Shown one piece after another: positions 26,260 to 35,341 of a stretch of DNA of 51,171 nt. The notes below the pieces were generated by a model. It had not been told where the DNA came from. It did no database searches and saw only the letters and a program-made list of their open reading frames with translations. Origin of the DNA: CAYRPN01 sp964426135. Lineage in GTDB: Bacteria; Planctomycetota; Phycisphaerae; Phycisphaerales; Phycisphaeraceae. The stretch's first letter is position 1. The number at the start of each line of letters is the position of its first letter. Location of the stretch: contig CAYRPN010000030.1 of the NCBI GenBank assembly GCA_964426135.1, positions 1-51,171 on the forward strand, read 5' to 3'. The translations under genes were made by a program, and so were the position numbers.

Positions 26260-27536
26260 AATCACGCTTGGGCTCGTTCCTGGGATTGGTGGTCACGCTG
26301 ACGGTGGTCGGCTCGGCTGTCGCGTTCTGGATTCTCTACGTGACGAGCCAGAAGAAGGCCGAAGCGCCCAAGCCCGTGCCGCCCGCGACGCAGACCAAAG
26401 CGGTGAAGGAATCAGATCTGAACATCCTCACGCTCACGCCGGAGGCGGAGACGAGACTGGCGGTCAAGACGCAGAAACTTGCAACGAAGAAGATCGATCG
26501 CGTGCGGTCGCTGGGCGGCGAAGTGATGTTGCCTGCGGGACGGACACTGACGGTATCCGCGCCATTTGTCGGAACGCTCAAGGCTGTGCGGGTGGATCGA
26601 GGAACGGGGACAGCCCCGGGCGCAGCGAGTGCCGGCATTGCCCCTGGCCAGATCGTGAAGAAAGGGCAGGGCATCTTCACGCTGGTGCCGCTGCTCACGA
26701 ACGAAGCGCGGACTTCACTGGCCACCTCGCTGGTGGAGGTCGAGGGCCAGGTGAGTAGCGCCGAAGTTCAGCTCGGCGCGACGATGAAGGCGCTGGCGAG
26801 GGCGAAGCAGCTATTGGAGGAGGGGGCTGGCAGTAAGAAGGCGGTGGACGAAGCGCAGGCGGCCTTTGAGCTGGCACAGAAGGGATCTGAGGCGGCGCTG
26901 GCCCGCCGCGACCTGCTCGTCAAGACGATCAGGGGCGTCGATAGCGGTTCGGTTGTTTCACTTGCCATCGAAGCGCCCGGCAACGGCATGGTGCGTGCCG
27001 TGTTCGTCGCGCCCGAGCAGGCCGTTTCTGCCGGAGCGCCGCTGTTCGAAGTGGTGAATCACGATGCGATGTGGGTGCGGGTACCGGTTTACGTGGGCGA
27101 CCTCGGCGATCTTGCAGCCGACCGTTCTGCGGCACTGGGCCGCGTTGGCGAGCCGGCGGGCAACCTGACCATGAGCATCAAGCCGATCGCTGCGCCGCCT
27201 TCCGCGACTGTCGCAAGTGCGACGGTGGACCTGTATTACGAAATCGACAACAAGGCCGGCGGCTGGGCGCCGGGGCAGCGCGTGGCCGTCGCACTTCCGC
27301 TTCGTTACGAAGAGGAGAGTCTCGTGGTGCCGTGGTCGGCGGTCGTCCACGATGTAAACGGCGGAGCATGGGTGTACGAAAACGTGAGCCCGCAGAACTA
27401 TGTCCGTCGCCGCGTGCAGGTGCAACGGGTCGTGGATGCGGAGGCTGTTCTTTCATCCGGCCCGCCCGTGGGCACTGCGGTCGTGACGCAAGGCGTCGCG
27501 GAAATCTTCGGCAAGGAGATGGGCTTCGGCAAGTAG
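26256..27536 (+). CDS. RND efflux periplasmic adaptor (membrane fusion protein)
   Basis: A 426-residue HlyD/CusB-type adaptor. An N-terminal membrane anchor (about 9-29) is followed by a barrel-sandwich segment (VSAPFVGTLKAVRVDRGTGT, IAPGQIVKKGQGIFTLVPLL), a helical hairpin (about 150-230) and the second lipoyl half EAPGNGMVRAVFVAPEQAVS. A beta-barrel with WAPGQRVAVALPLRYEEESL and a C-terminal membrane-proximal domain complete it. No Met- or His-rich metal-binding terminus like that of CusB is visible, so metal specificity is not supported by this subunit. Four-bp overlap with the upstream gene, 12-bp gap to the RND pump gene. Confidence 0.92.
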   Translation: MKSRLGSFLGLVVTLTVVGSAVAFWILYVTSQKKAEAPKPVPPATQTKAVKESDLNILTLTPEAETRLAVKTQKLATKKIDRVRSLGGEVMLPAGRTLTVSAPFVGTLKAVRVDRGTGTAPGAASAGIAPGQIVKKGQGIFTLVPLLTNEARTSLATSLVEVEGQVSSAEVQLGATMKALARAKQLLEEGAGSKKAVDEAQAAFELAQKGSEAALARRDLLVKTIRGVDSGSVVSLAIEAPGNGMVRAVFVAPEQAVSAGAPLFEVVNHDAMWVRVPVYVGDLGDLAADRSAALGRVGEPAGNLTMSIKPIAAPPSATVASATVDLYYEIDNKAGGWAPGQRVAVALPLRYEEESLVVPWSAVVHDVNGGAWVYENVSPQNYVRRRVQVQRVVDAEAVLSSGPPVGTAVVTQGVAEIFGKEMGFGK

Positions 27537-27548
27537 GCAGCCCCCACC

Positions 27549-30500
27549 ATGCTCACCTGGCTCGTCTCCACTTCTCTGCGGTTCCGTGTCGTCGTCCTGG
27601 CGCTGGCGGCAGTGCTGCTTGTGCTCGGCTTTCAGACGGCAAAGAAGACCCCGCTGGATGTCTTCCCCGAATTCGCGCCACCGCTTGTGGAGATTCAGAC
27701 CGAGGCCCCCGGCCTGTCCGCCGAGGAAGTGGAAAGCCTGGTCTCCGTGCCGCTGGAAAACGCGCTCAACGGAACGAGCTGGCTCAAAACGATCCGCTCC
27801 AAATCGGTGCTCGGCCTTTCATCGGTCGTGCTCATCTTTGAGCCCAGCGCCGACCTGATCCGCGCCAGGCAACTGGTGGCAGAGCGGCTGGCCACCGAAG
27901 CCTCGCAATTGCCCAGTGTCGCCAAGGCCCCGATCATCCTGCCGCCACTGTCCTCGATGAGCCGATGCCTGAAGATCGGCGTCTCGTCGAAAACGCTCGA
28001 CCAGCAGGAGTTGACGATCCTGACGATGTGGACGATCCGCCCGAAACTGATGGCGATCCCGGGCGTTGCGAATGTCGCCATCTGGGGCCAACGCGACAGG
28101 CAGTTCCAAGTCAAAGTCGATCCGCAGCGCCTGCGCACCAATGGCGTCACGCTCGATGCCGTCATGCGTGCCGCGACGGACGCCATTTCGCTCGACTCCG
28201 GCGGCTGGATCGAGACTCCCAACCAGCGGCTGCCGATCCGGCACGTCTCGCCCGTGCAGACACCCAGGGATTTGGCGCGCATGGTCATCGAGCCCAAGGC
28301 GGGCAGCCCGTCGCTGCGCATCGGTGACGTGGCTGATGTCGCCGCCGGTTCGCCGCCGCCTATCGGTGATGCCGTGATCAACGATGGCCCCGGCCTGCTG
28401 CTCATCGTTGAGAAGCAACCCTGGGGCAACACGCTGGAGGTCACACGCCAGGTCGAGAAAGCGCTCGACGATTTGCGCCCCGGCCTTAAAGATGTGGAGA
28501 TGGATCCAACGATTTTTCGCCCGGCCACGTTCATCGAGCGAGCATTGGAAAACCTATCTCATGCCATGCTCGTTGGGTGCGTGCTCGTCGTCATCATCCT
28601 CATCATGTTCCTGTTCGACTGGCGGACGGCGCTGATCAGCATGACCGCCATTCCGCTCTCACTGGTGGCCGCATCACTGGTGCTCTACTGGCGTGGCGGA
28701 ACGATCAACACCATGGTGCTGGCGGGGCTGGTCATCGCCTTAGGCGAAGTGGTGGACGACGCCATCATCGACGTGGAAAACATCGTTCGCCGGCTACGGC
28801 TCAATCGCCTTTCCCCCAATCCCCAATCGCCGTTCACCGTTGTGCTCAACGCCTCGCTCGAAGTGCGCAGCGCCGTGGTCTACGCCAGCCTGATCGTCAT
28901 TCTTGTGTTCCTGCCAATCTTCTTTCTCGAAGGCGTTGCCGGGTCGTTCTTTCGGCCGCTTGCGCTCGCCTATGTGCTGGCAATTCTCGCGTCGCTGCTG
29001 GTGGCACTCACGGTGACGCCCGCGCTCTCGCTGCTCCTGATCCGCGCCAAGGCCCGGCCGCACGAAGCCCCGCTGTCGCGTCTGCTCAAGGCGATCTATC
29101 GTCGCATCCTGCCATGGATGGTGGACCGGCCGGCATGGGCCATCGGCTTTCTGCTGCTGGCCTTCGGGCTCACCGCGCTGGCCGCCACGCGGCTGGGCGA
29201 AGAGTTCATGCCTGATTTCCAGGAGACCGACTTCCTCATGCACTGGGTCGAGAAGCCTGGCAGCTCACTGGAAGCCAGCACGCGGATCACGATCCAGGCG
29301 AGCAAAGAACTCCGGGCCATTCCCGGCGTACGCAACTTCGGCTCGCACATCGGCCGCGCTGAGGTCGCTGACGAAGTTGTCGGGCCTAACTTCACTGAAC
29401 TGTGGATTAGCATTGACCCCAAGGTCAACCACGCCGCGACGCTGGCGAAGATTCAGGAAGTCGTCGATGGCTACCCAGGTCTGTACCGCGACGTGCTCAC
29501 GTATCTCAAGGAACGCATCAAGGAAGTGCTTACCGGCGCGAGCGGAAGCATCGTGGTGCGCATCTTCGGGCCGGACCTGGCGGTGCTGCGCGACAAGGCC
29601 AAGGAAGTTGAAAAGGCGATGGCCACGGTCGAAGGCACGACAAACCTCAAGGTCGAAGCCCAGGTGCTGGTCTCGCAGGTGGCGGTACAACTCAAGCCCG
29701 AGGTCGCTGAGACCTTCGCGCTAACCGCCGGCCAGGTGCGCAGGCAAGTCACGACACTCATCAAGGGTACGAAGGTCGGCGAGGTCTACCAGGATCAGAA
29801 AAAGTTCGCGGTGGTCGTCTGCGGCATCGACTCTTTGCGCACGGACCTTGCTTCATTGCGACAAGTTCTGATCGAAACGCCGACGGGAGCGCGGGTGCCG
29901 CTGGGTGACGTGGCGGAGGTCGCCATCGTTGCAGCGCCGAACGAGATCAAGCGCGAAGGGGCCTCGCGTCGAATCGACATCACCTGCAACGTGTCGGGCC
30001 GGGATCTGGGCACGGTGGCGCGGGAGATCGAAGCGAAGGTGCGAACCTTGGATTTCCCGCGCGAGTACCACCCGGAGTTCCTCGGCGAATACGCCGCTCG
30101 CGAGGAATCCAGCCGCCGGCTTTTCGCTCTGGCCGGGTTGGCGCTCCTGGGCATTCTGCTGCTGCTTTACGTTGACTTCCAGTCGTTTCGATTTTCGCTG
30201 CTGGTATTTCTCACGCTCCCCTTCGCGCTGGTCGGCGGCGTCTTCGGCACATTGCTCGCCGGCGGGGTGCTCTCGCTCGGCTCGCTCGTCGGCTTTGTCA
30301 CCGTGCTTGGAATCGCCGCCCGCAACGGAATTATGCTCGTGAGCCACTACCGGCACCTCCAGTTGGAAGAAGGTGTTTTGCCCGGCCGCGAGTTGGTGCT
30401 CCGCGGCTCCGAGGAACGCCTCGCCCCGATCCTGATGACGGCGCTTGCCACTGGTCTTGCCCTGATCCCCTTGGTGATTGACGGCCAGAAGCCGGGTCAG

Positions 30501-30698
30501 GAAATCGAGTATCCGCTTGCTGTGGTGATCCTCGGCGGTCTGGTCACCTCAACCCTTCTCAACCTGTTTCTGCTGCCACCGCTGTACGCCTTGCTGGGCG
30601 GCCCCAAGGCGTCAGCCGCCACTCAAACGGAAATCCCAGTGAGGGACGGCGGTAGCTTGGCCGCATCCGACATGCCGCTTGGCGGCACCAGTGAATAG
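27549..30698 (+). CDS. RND efflux pump inner membrane transporter (CusA/CzcA-like)
   Basis: A 1049-residue RND permease. TM1 begins near residue 10; the large periplasmic loops show LDVFPEFAPPLVEIQTEAPG, LPPLSSMSR and IWGQRDRQFQVKVD, characteristic of the heavy-metal-efflux (HME) branch. The proton-relay segment in TM4 reads GEVVDDAIIDVENIVRRLR (about 399-417), close to but not identical with the CzcA D-x-x-x-x-x-D-x-x-x-x-x-x-E pattern: the first aspartate position is taken by a different residue, while the central DD and the Glu are kept. Proton-driven export from periplasm or membrane is expected. Substrate is uncertain: HME-like by fold, but the ligands are not diagnostic and the neighbours are methyltransferases. 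Confidence 0.9.
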   Translation: MLTWLVSTSLRFRVVVLALAAVLLVLGFQTAKKTPLDVFPEFAPPLVEIQTEAPGLSAEEVESLVSVPLENALNGTSWLKTIRSKSVLGLSSVVLIFEPSADLIRARQLVAERLATEASQLPSVAKAPIILPPLSSMSRCLKIGVSSKTLDQQELTILTMWTIRPKLMAIPGVANVAIWGQRDRQFQVKVDPQRLRTNGVTLDAVMRAATDAISLDSGGWIETPNQRLPIRHVSPVQTPRDLARMVIEPKAGSPSLRIGDVADVAAGSPPPIGDAVINDGPGLLLIVEKQPWGNTLEVTRQVEKALDDLRPGLKDVEMDPTIFRPATFIERALENLSHAMLVGCVLVVIILIMFLFDWRTALISMTAIPLSLVAASLVLYWRGGTINTMVLAGLVIALGEVVDDAIIDVENIVRRLRLNRLSPNPQSPFTVVLNASLEVRSAVVYASLIVILVFLPIFFLEGVAGSFFRPLALAYVLAILASLLVALTVTPALSLLLIRAKARPHEAPLSRLLKAIYRRILPWMVDRPAWAIGFLLLAFGLTALAATRLGEEFMPDFQETDFLMHWVEKPGSSLEASTRITIQASKELRAIPGVRNFGSHIGRAEVADEVVGPNFTELWISIDPKVNHAATLAKIQEVVDGYPGLYRDVLTYLKERIKEVLTGASGSIVVRIFGPDLAVLRDKAKEVEKAMATVEGTTNLKVEAQVLVSQVAVQLKPEVAETFALTAGQVRRQVTTLIKGTKVGEVYQDQKKFAVVVCGIDSLRTDLASLRQVLIETPTGARVPLGDVAEVAIVAAPNEIKREGASRRIDITCNVSGRDLGTVAREIEAKVRTLDFPREYHPEFLGEYAAREESSRRLFALAGLALLGILLLLYVDFQSFRFSLLVFLTLPFALVGGVFGTLLAGGVLSLGSLVGFVTVLGIAARNGIMLVSHYRHLQLEEGVLPGRELVLRGSEERLAPILMTALATGLALIPLVIDGQKPGQEIEYPLAVVILGGLVTSTLLNLFLLPPLYALLGGPKASAATQTEIPVRDGGSLAASDMPLGGTSE

Positions 30699-30716
30699 CA
30701 ATTCACTACTTTGAAA

Positions 30717-31142
30717 ATGCACTTGTCAGTTGTCAGCACAGCAAGTCCTTCGGATTCCGATGAGCATCCAACCGGCGAAATCAGATCAGGCGCGCCCGCC
30801 GCTTCCAAGTCCGTAGTGTTGCTCGGATGGGTCTCATTTTTCGCCGATGTGTCGTCGGAAATGATCTACCCGCTGTTGCCCTTGTTCATCGTGGGAGTGC
30901 TCGCCGCGCCTGCGATAGCTCTGGGCGGCATCGAGGGTGCTGCACGGGTCGCGGTAGCGGTATTGACGGCGATCAGCGGGTGGCGCAGTGATCGCTTGCG
31001 CCGGCGCGTTGTCTTCGTTCGCTGGGGCTATGGCCTGCCTGTCGTTGGCAAGGGATTGCTTGCCTTCGCCACGATCTGGCCGGTCGTTCTTCTCGGCCGT
31101 GCCATTGACGCGCATGGCAACGAAGGACGCGAAGTGAATTGA
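30717..31142 (+). pseudogene. MFS transporter, truncated after the first third
   Basis: The reading frame gives 142 residues starting in MHLSVVSTASPS. Residues about 30-140 match the N-terminal part of an MFS permease: SFFADVSSEMIYPLLPLFIV, GGIEGAARVAVAVLTAISGW, RSDRLRRR and WPVVLLGRAIDAHGNEG. Full-length relatives have about 400 residues and continue after GRxxDxxGKG; here the frame ends abruptly at EGREVN. The break coincides with the start of a repeat pair (31143-31194). It follows the RND gene by 18 bp and is probably a decayed last member of that operon. Confidence 0.75.
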
Positions 31143-31194
31143 GTAGGACAGGTTTGCAACCTGCCACTCCTCGTAGCACAGGCTTGCAACCTGT
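31143..31194. repeat. Two copies of a 22-bp repeat
   Basis: GTAGGACAGGTTTGCAACCTGC (31143-31164) and GTAGCACAGGCTTGCAACCTGT (31173-31194), 30 bp apart and differing at three positions. Each contains the partial palindrome CAGGtTTGCaACCTG. They lie exactly at the truncation point of the MFS gene. Confidence 0.75.
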
Positions 31195-31307
31195 CTCGAG
31201 TTTGCACATCGATCGATCTGTTCCGTGACTTTTGTTGATGTGCCGAAAGGGCCTACATGATTGCGTCGGGTGCGTCGTCGTTCGCCTGACTGCTCACTCC
31301 TCGCTCC

Positions 31308-31871
31308 TCACTCTTCATCCCTCACATCACTGAGCCTCTGCACCTTCAGCTCATGCAGCACGCGAGGGGCCGCCATGCCGCCGATGCCGATTTGTTTCGG
31401 ATCGGGCAGCGGCCACCCGCCCGCATGGAACGCTTCCGGCGCGCCCTTCCACTGGATGATCGGATTGCCGTCGATCTTCACGACGATCCTCGCGTCGGCC
31501 CCTTTGCGGGGCGACTTTTGCTTCGAACGTGTATCGCTTGGCCGCTTGCGCGGCGAAGGTGCTGATCGCCAGCAGATCGATCTCATCCGTCACGGCGGCG
31601 CGCAGCATCCGCGCCGGCGGCGTCAGCGGCTTGAGCATCGCTTTCTGGAACGTCAGCGTCGTCGAAGGATCGAGATTGGCGCCCAATTGGATCCGGTTCG
31701 CATGCTCCGTCAGCTTCCAGTCGGCGTGCGTGTCCAGCGACGCAATGAGGCCCTGCCAGGACGTCAGCGGGCGGCCGTCGATGGTCACGTTCAGTTTCGC
31801 GTCGGTCTCCGTCACGCGCACGGCGAAATCGAACTTGTGCGCGGCGTTCAGAATGATGTCGTTGGCGGCAC
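31308..31871 (-). pseudogene. Decayed C-terminal fragment with two related beta domains, frameshifted
   Basis: The frame starts directly after the DUF1552 stop without a start codon and reads ILNAAHKFDFAVRVTETDAK, VTIDGRPLTSWQG... as far as about 31500. There a one-base shift in AAAGGGG is needed to continue as ADARIVVKIDGNPIIQWKG... to the stop at 31308. The two halves resemble each other (TIDGRPLTSWQG / KIDGNPIIQWKG; IQLGANLDP / IGIGGMAAP), a repeat also seen at the end of planctomycete secreted or kinase-linked proteins of unknown function. The N-terminal part is missing. It looks like the tail of a lost gene joined to the DUF1552 gene by deletion. Confidence 0.6.
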
Positions 31872-31872
31872 A

Positions 31873-33225
31873 TCACGCCATCAACTGCGGCAACGGGCCT
31901 GCATGGTCCAGGTCCTTCAATCCCCCCTCCAGATTGAAGCGGTCGCGCGGCGCGCCGACGGCGTGCAGCAGCGTCGTGTACAGCGCATTGATCGTCCGGC
32001 TCCCGGGCTTCGGCTCGAGCGGATACTGCACATATCGCCCCGCTTGAATCCTGCCGCCGAGGCTGCCCAGCAGCAGGAACGGCCAGCGGTTGCCCGTCGA
32101 GTGCTGGGCCTCGGCGGCGCAGCTCGTGTAGACGATCAGCGTGTTGTCCATCATCGTGCCGTTGCCTTCGGGCACGGACTCCAGGGCCTTCATGATGCGC
32201 ACCAGCATCTGCATGTTCGCCCGGCGAATTTTGAGCCAGTCGGGGTTCTCCATCTGGTTCGTGTGCCCCAGCGTGTGACCCACGGTCGTCGCGCCCCACC
32301 CCGTCCAGCTTCCGCCGACGGTGCAGAGTCCGGAAGAAAGAGTGACGACGTTCGTCACGCCGGCGGCGAGCGCGGCGATGGCGACGCTCAGGCTCGCGTC
32401 CCACCAGTCGGTCTCGAATCGCGGGTTGTTGAACTTGTCATCGAGCGCCGGAGCGTGCTTCGCCAATCGGTCGGCCATCGCGAGCAACTGGCGGCGACGC
32501 CGGCCGGCCTCTTCGTGGCCCTCCAGGTATGGGCGGAACTTGTCCCGCTCGCTTGGCGGAATCTGGGCGTCGAGCCGGCTCGCTCCACCTTTGACGAAGT
32601 CGTAGAGGTCCGTCTCCGCCTCGAACGCCTCACGATTCTTGCCCGCTTTAGCCACGCCGAAAAGGTTCCGGTGCGCCAGCAGCGGATCGCAATACATCGG
32701 CGCCGCCTTGTTGGCGCTCCACGCGGACGAAGCATAGCAAATCGGCTGTGACCTCATCTTGCGCAGTTCCTCCCAGCCCATCGCCAGGAGCGGAACGACG
32801 GCGGGCAATGCCTGGCTGACGGCACAGTCGATCGTCTCGCCCAGGGGCGAGCTGTGATCCTTCTTGAAACCGCCCAGAGCTCCGTAGGGCGCGCCGTGAT
32901 ACGGGGCCACGTGCTTGCCGTTGAGGCCCTGCACGATGGTCAGTCGATCCAGGTACGGCTGCAGCGGATCGATGAACGATGGCAGCGCGGCACCCTTGAG
33001 CGGCTGATCGATGACCTTGTCCAGGGTCTTTTCGTTGACCGCCAAACCATCGGGCTGGGCATGCTGCGGGTGAAACCCGTGGTTCTGAAGGAAGAACACC
33101 AGCCGCATCGGTGAGCGAGGCGCCTCGGCGGCGCCGGCAGCCGACGGCCATGTCTGCGGAGCGAACAGCAGTCCGCCAGCCGAAGCTGCGAATCCCTGAA
33201 GGAACTTGCGACGATCGATGCTCAT
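31873..33225 (-). CDS. DUF1552 exported protein (sulfatase-like fold, TAT-type leader)
   Basis: About 450 residues from the ATG at 33225 (two ATGs overlap in CATGCCATGAG; this one begins MSIDRRKFLQGFAASAGG, a twin-arginine-type leader). The mature protein has the DUF1552 pattern: FLQNHGFHP, IVQGLNGKH...YHGAPYGALGG, SSGLCTVGGSWTGWG, HTLGHTN, IMKALESVPEGNGTMMDNTL and a C-terminal INALYTTLLHAVGAPRDRF. DUF1552 proteins are typical of planctomycetes and nearly always follow a DUF1592/1588/1585 cytochrome gene, as here (19-bp gap). Their biochemical role is unknown; they are presumed to work with the cytochrome at the cell envelope. Confidence 0.92.
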   Translation of the reverse strand: MSIDRRKFLQGFAASAGGLLFAPQTWPSAAGAAEAPRSPMRLVFFLQNHGFHPQHAQPDGLAVNEKTLDKVIDQPLKGAALPSFIDPLQPYLDRLTIVQGLNGKHVAPYHGAPYGALGGFKKDHSSPLGETIDCAVSQALPAVVPLLAMGWEELRKMRSQPICYASSAWSANKAAPMYCDPLLAHRNLFGVAKAGKNREAFEAETDLYDFVKGGASRLDAQIPPSERDKFRPYLEGHEEAGRRRRQLLAMADRLAKHAPALDDKFNNPRFETDWWDASLSVAIAALAAGVTNVVTLSSGLCTVGGSWTGWGATTVGHTLGHTNQMENPDWLKIRRANMQMLVRIMKALESVPEGNGTMMDNTLIVYTSCAAEAQHSTGNRWPFLLLGSLGGRIQAGRYVQYPLEPKPGSRTINALYTTLLHAVGAPRDRFNLEGGLKDLDHAGPLPQLMA

Positions 33226-33244
33226 GGCATGGTTCCCGAAGGCG

Positions 33245-35341
33245 TTACGGACTGATGGCAACGGCATCAGGTCGGCGATAAAGGAACGAATCGGAGGTCA
33301 GCAGCGAAGCGATCAAGGCTTTCATACTCCCGTTGGTTTCCTTGTACGCCTTGTACGCGGCTTGCAGGGTGGGGGCATCGTCGAGCGTTTCGTTGCGCCC
33401 CATCCAGTAGCGGAACGCGTGTCGCACGAAAACCTGATGCACTCGATCGGATGCCGCCAGCTTGCGGATCATCTCCAGGGCATTGGAAACCTTTCCCTCC
33501 AGCTTCGGGTCGCCGGCCGCGAGGATTTCGCCGGAAGCATTCACCGGCTTGCCCTGTTCCTGGGTGCGGAACTGGCCGAAGTGGTCGAACATTTCAAACG
33601 GCAGGCCCAGCGGGTCCATCTGCCGGTGGCACTTGAAGCAGTACTCCTCGCGGGTGACGCGCATCCGATACCGCAGCGTCTCCTTCGGCTCATCAGGCAG
33701 CTTCGCCTCGACGGTGATCGGCGTGTCGGGAATAGCGCCGCCCAGCAGCCGCTCGCGCACCCACTTGCCGCGGTGGATGGCGTGGTTCTCGGTGTTCGCC
33801 GAATGCGCGATGAGCCAGGAAGGCTGCGTCAGAATTCCCGCGCGCTGGTCGCGCGGCAACCGCATCGGCATCCGCGCCGACCATTGCTCGATGTCGAAAT
33901 TGTAGTGCTTGTGCAGCTCCGTTTGCCCCGGCCTCGTGCCGAACGGCGATCGCCCCTCCGCGCCGCCCGTCTTCTTCTTCGTCAATGTGTATCCCACGAA
34001 CGTCAGGTCAGTCGTCAGCAGCTCCTTCAGAACATCCCGGTCCGCTTGCAAGATATGCAGCACCAGCATGTCGGTGTCGGTCACCAGCGGCTCGGCGTTG
34101 TATCGATTGTGGATGCCGGCCAACTTGACGTCGTGGGGGTCCTTGAAAACATCGGGAGCCCGGTCGTATCCAAAGTATTCCTGAAAGAAGCGGAGGATGC
34201 GGGGATTCTCCGTGGTCGCGGCGCCCAACAACCGCGTCACCTCCCGGGCCGCATCCTCGCGGGTGGCGAGCTTCCCGCTCCTGGCGGCGGAGAGCAGGGC
34301 CGCATCCGGGCGGTCATCGGTCAGCGCGTAGGCAATCGCCACCGCCAGTTCGGTCGGCGCCAGCATCCGTCGGCCGTGCGCGTCGGGCTGGCCCGCGCCG
34401 AACTCGAAACGGAAGATCGCTTCAGCATGGAGGAACACCGGCGTCAACCCCAGGATCAGCCCCTCGCGGTTGCCCTGCCGCTCGATCCGACTGGCGACGA
34501 AGTCCGAGTACTGCTTCAGTTCATCTGCCGATGGGGCGCGAGCGAGCACTTGATCGAAGGTATACCCCACCGCGGCGTGAACCTCCGAGGGCGAAGGCTT
34601 GCCGCCCGCGCCGGCGATGGCCGTGTACGACCGGGGCGGAATGAAGCGCGGCCGCTTCTCCAGCATCCCTTCCAGGATGATCCGCGCGTTCATCGCCAGT
34701 TGCTGCGATTCCGAGCCGCTCACCTGATAACGGAACGCATAATCGCGGAACCCCGGATCGCTCGTCAGACCGAACGGCGTGGTGACAATCGGAATCGTTT
34801 TCGCCTTCACCGCCGGACCGCCCTGCACGATCAATCGGCCGCCCGTCAAGTCATCGGCGAACTGGCGATAAGCAAAGGGACTCAGCCGCCACATGCGCGG
34901 CGGCGTCGCTGGCAACGCCTGACTCGGTTCGTCGAACAATTTGCTGTGACTGACGAGATTCCCCTTGCCAGGGTATTCCGTGGCTTTGGAGTGCCCGACA
35001 ACCTTGCCCGCACGGGCCAGCGCCGCCTGTATATTTTTCTTGGCGGTCTGGAGTTGGTTCAGGCTCGGCTGCTTCGATTCTTCGGGCGGCATCAGGGCGA
35101 GGTCGAGTTGCTCATACACCGTGGCCCAGATCGCCAGATCGGAGGGCTGCGCCGCAGACGGTTCGCCGAGGATGTCCAAACGAATCCTGCCCTTTTGTTT
35201 CGCTGGGCCGTGGCATTCGACGCAGTATGTCTTGAGGAATGGTCGTACTTCCGTCGCAAAATCAGCACGAGCGTCCGTCGCGCCGACCATGCTGGCGATG
35301 ACCGAGGAAAGGAACCCGATTATCGTCGCGGCATGGCTCAT
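33245..35341 (-). CDS. Planctomycete cytochrome c with DUF1587/1592/1588/1585 modules
   Basis: A 698-residue exported protein: signal peptide (about 1-26), N-terminal haem-binding CVECH (40-44) of the PSCyt1 type, then FAYRQFADDLTGG (DUF1587-like), DUF1592 (FRFEFGAGQP, LAVAIAYALTDDRPDAALL), DUF1588 with GILTQPSWLIAHS...IHRGKWVRERLLGG and a second haem motif CFKCH near 565 followed by MDPLGLPFEMFDHFGQFR, and DUF1585 at the end (FVRHAFRYWMGR). It is probably a periplasmic multi-haem electron carrier or oxidoreductase, possibly coupled to polymer breakdown, but the reaction is unknown. The DUF1552 gene follows 19 bp downstream. A paralogue with a PA14 domain lies at 48703-50991. Confidence 0.9.
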   Translation of the reverse strand: MSHAATIIGFLSSVIASMVGATDARADFATEVRPFLKTYCVECHGPAKQKGRIRLDILGEPSAAQPSDLAIWATVYEQLDLALMPPEESKQPSLNQLQTAKKNIQAALARAGKVVGHSKATEYPGKGNLVSHSKLFDEPSQALPATPPRMWRLSPFAYRQFADDLTGGRLIVQGGPAVKAKTIPIVTTPFGLTSDPGFRDYAFRYQVSGSESQQLAMNARIILEGMLEKRPRFIPPRSYTAIAGAGGKPSPSEVHAAVGYTFDQVLARAPSADELKQYSDFVASRIERQGNREGLILGLTPVFLHAEAIFRFEFGAGQPDAHGRRMLAPTELAVAIAYALTDDRPDAALLSAARSGKLATREDAAREVTRLLGAATTENPRILRFFQEYFGYDRAPDVFKDPHDVKLAGIHNRYNAEPLVTDTDMLVLHILQADRDVLKELLTTDLTFVGYTLTKKKTGGAEGRSPFGTRPGQTELHKHYNFDIEQWSARMPMRLPRDQRAGILTQPSWLIAHSANTENHAIHRGKWVRERLLGGAIPDTPITVEAKLPDEPKETLRYRMRVTREEYCFKCHRQMDPLGLPFEMFDHFGQFRTQEQGKPVNASGEILAAGDPKLEGKVSNALEMIRKLAASDRVHQVFVRHAFRYWMGRNETLDDAPTLQAAYKAYKETNGSMKALIASLLTSDSFLYRRPDAVAISP

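Noticed and set aside
31261..32751. Long plus-strand open frame opposite the DUF1552 gene
   Set aside because: It is antisense to a well-supported gene, has Arg/His-rich composition typical of a GC-rich shadow frame and no start signal.
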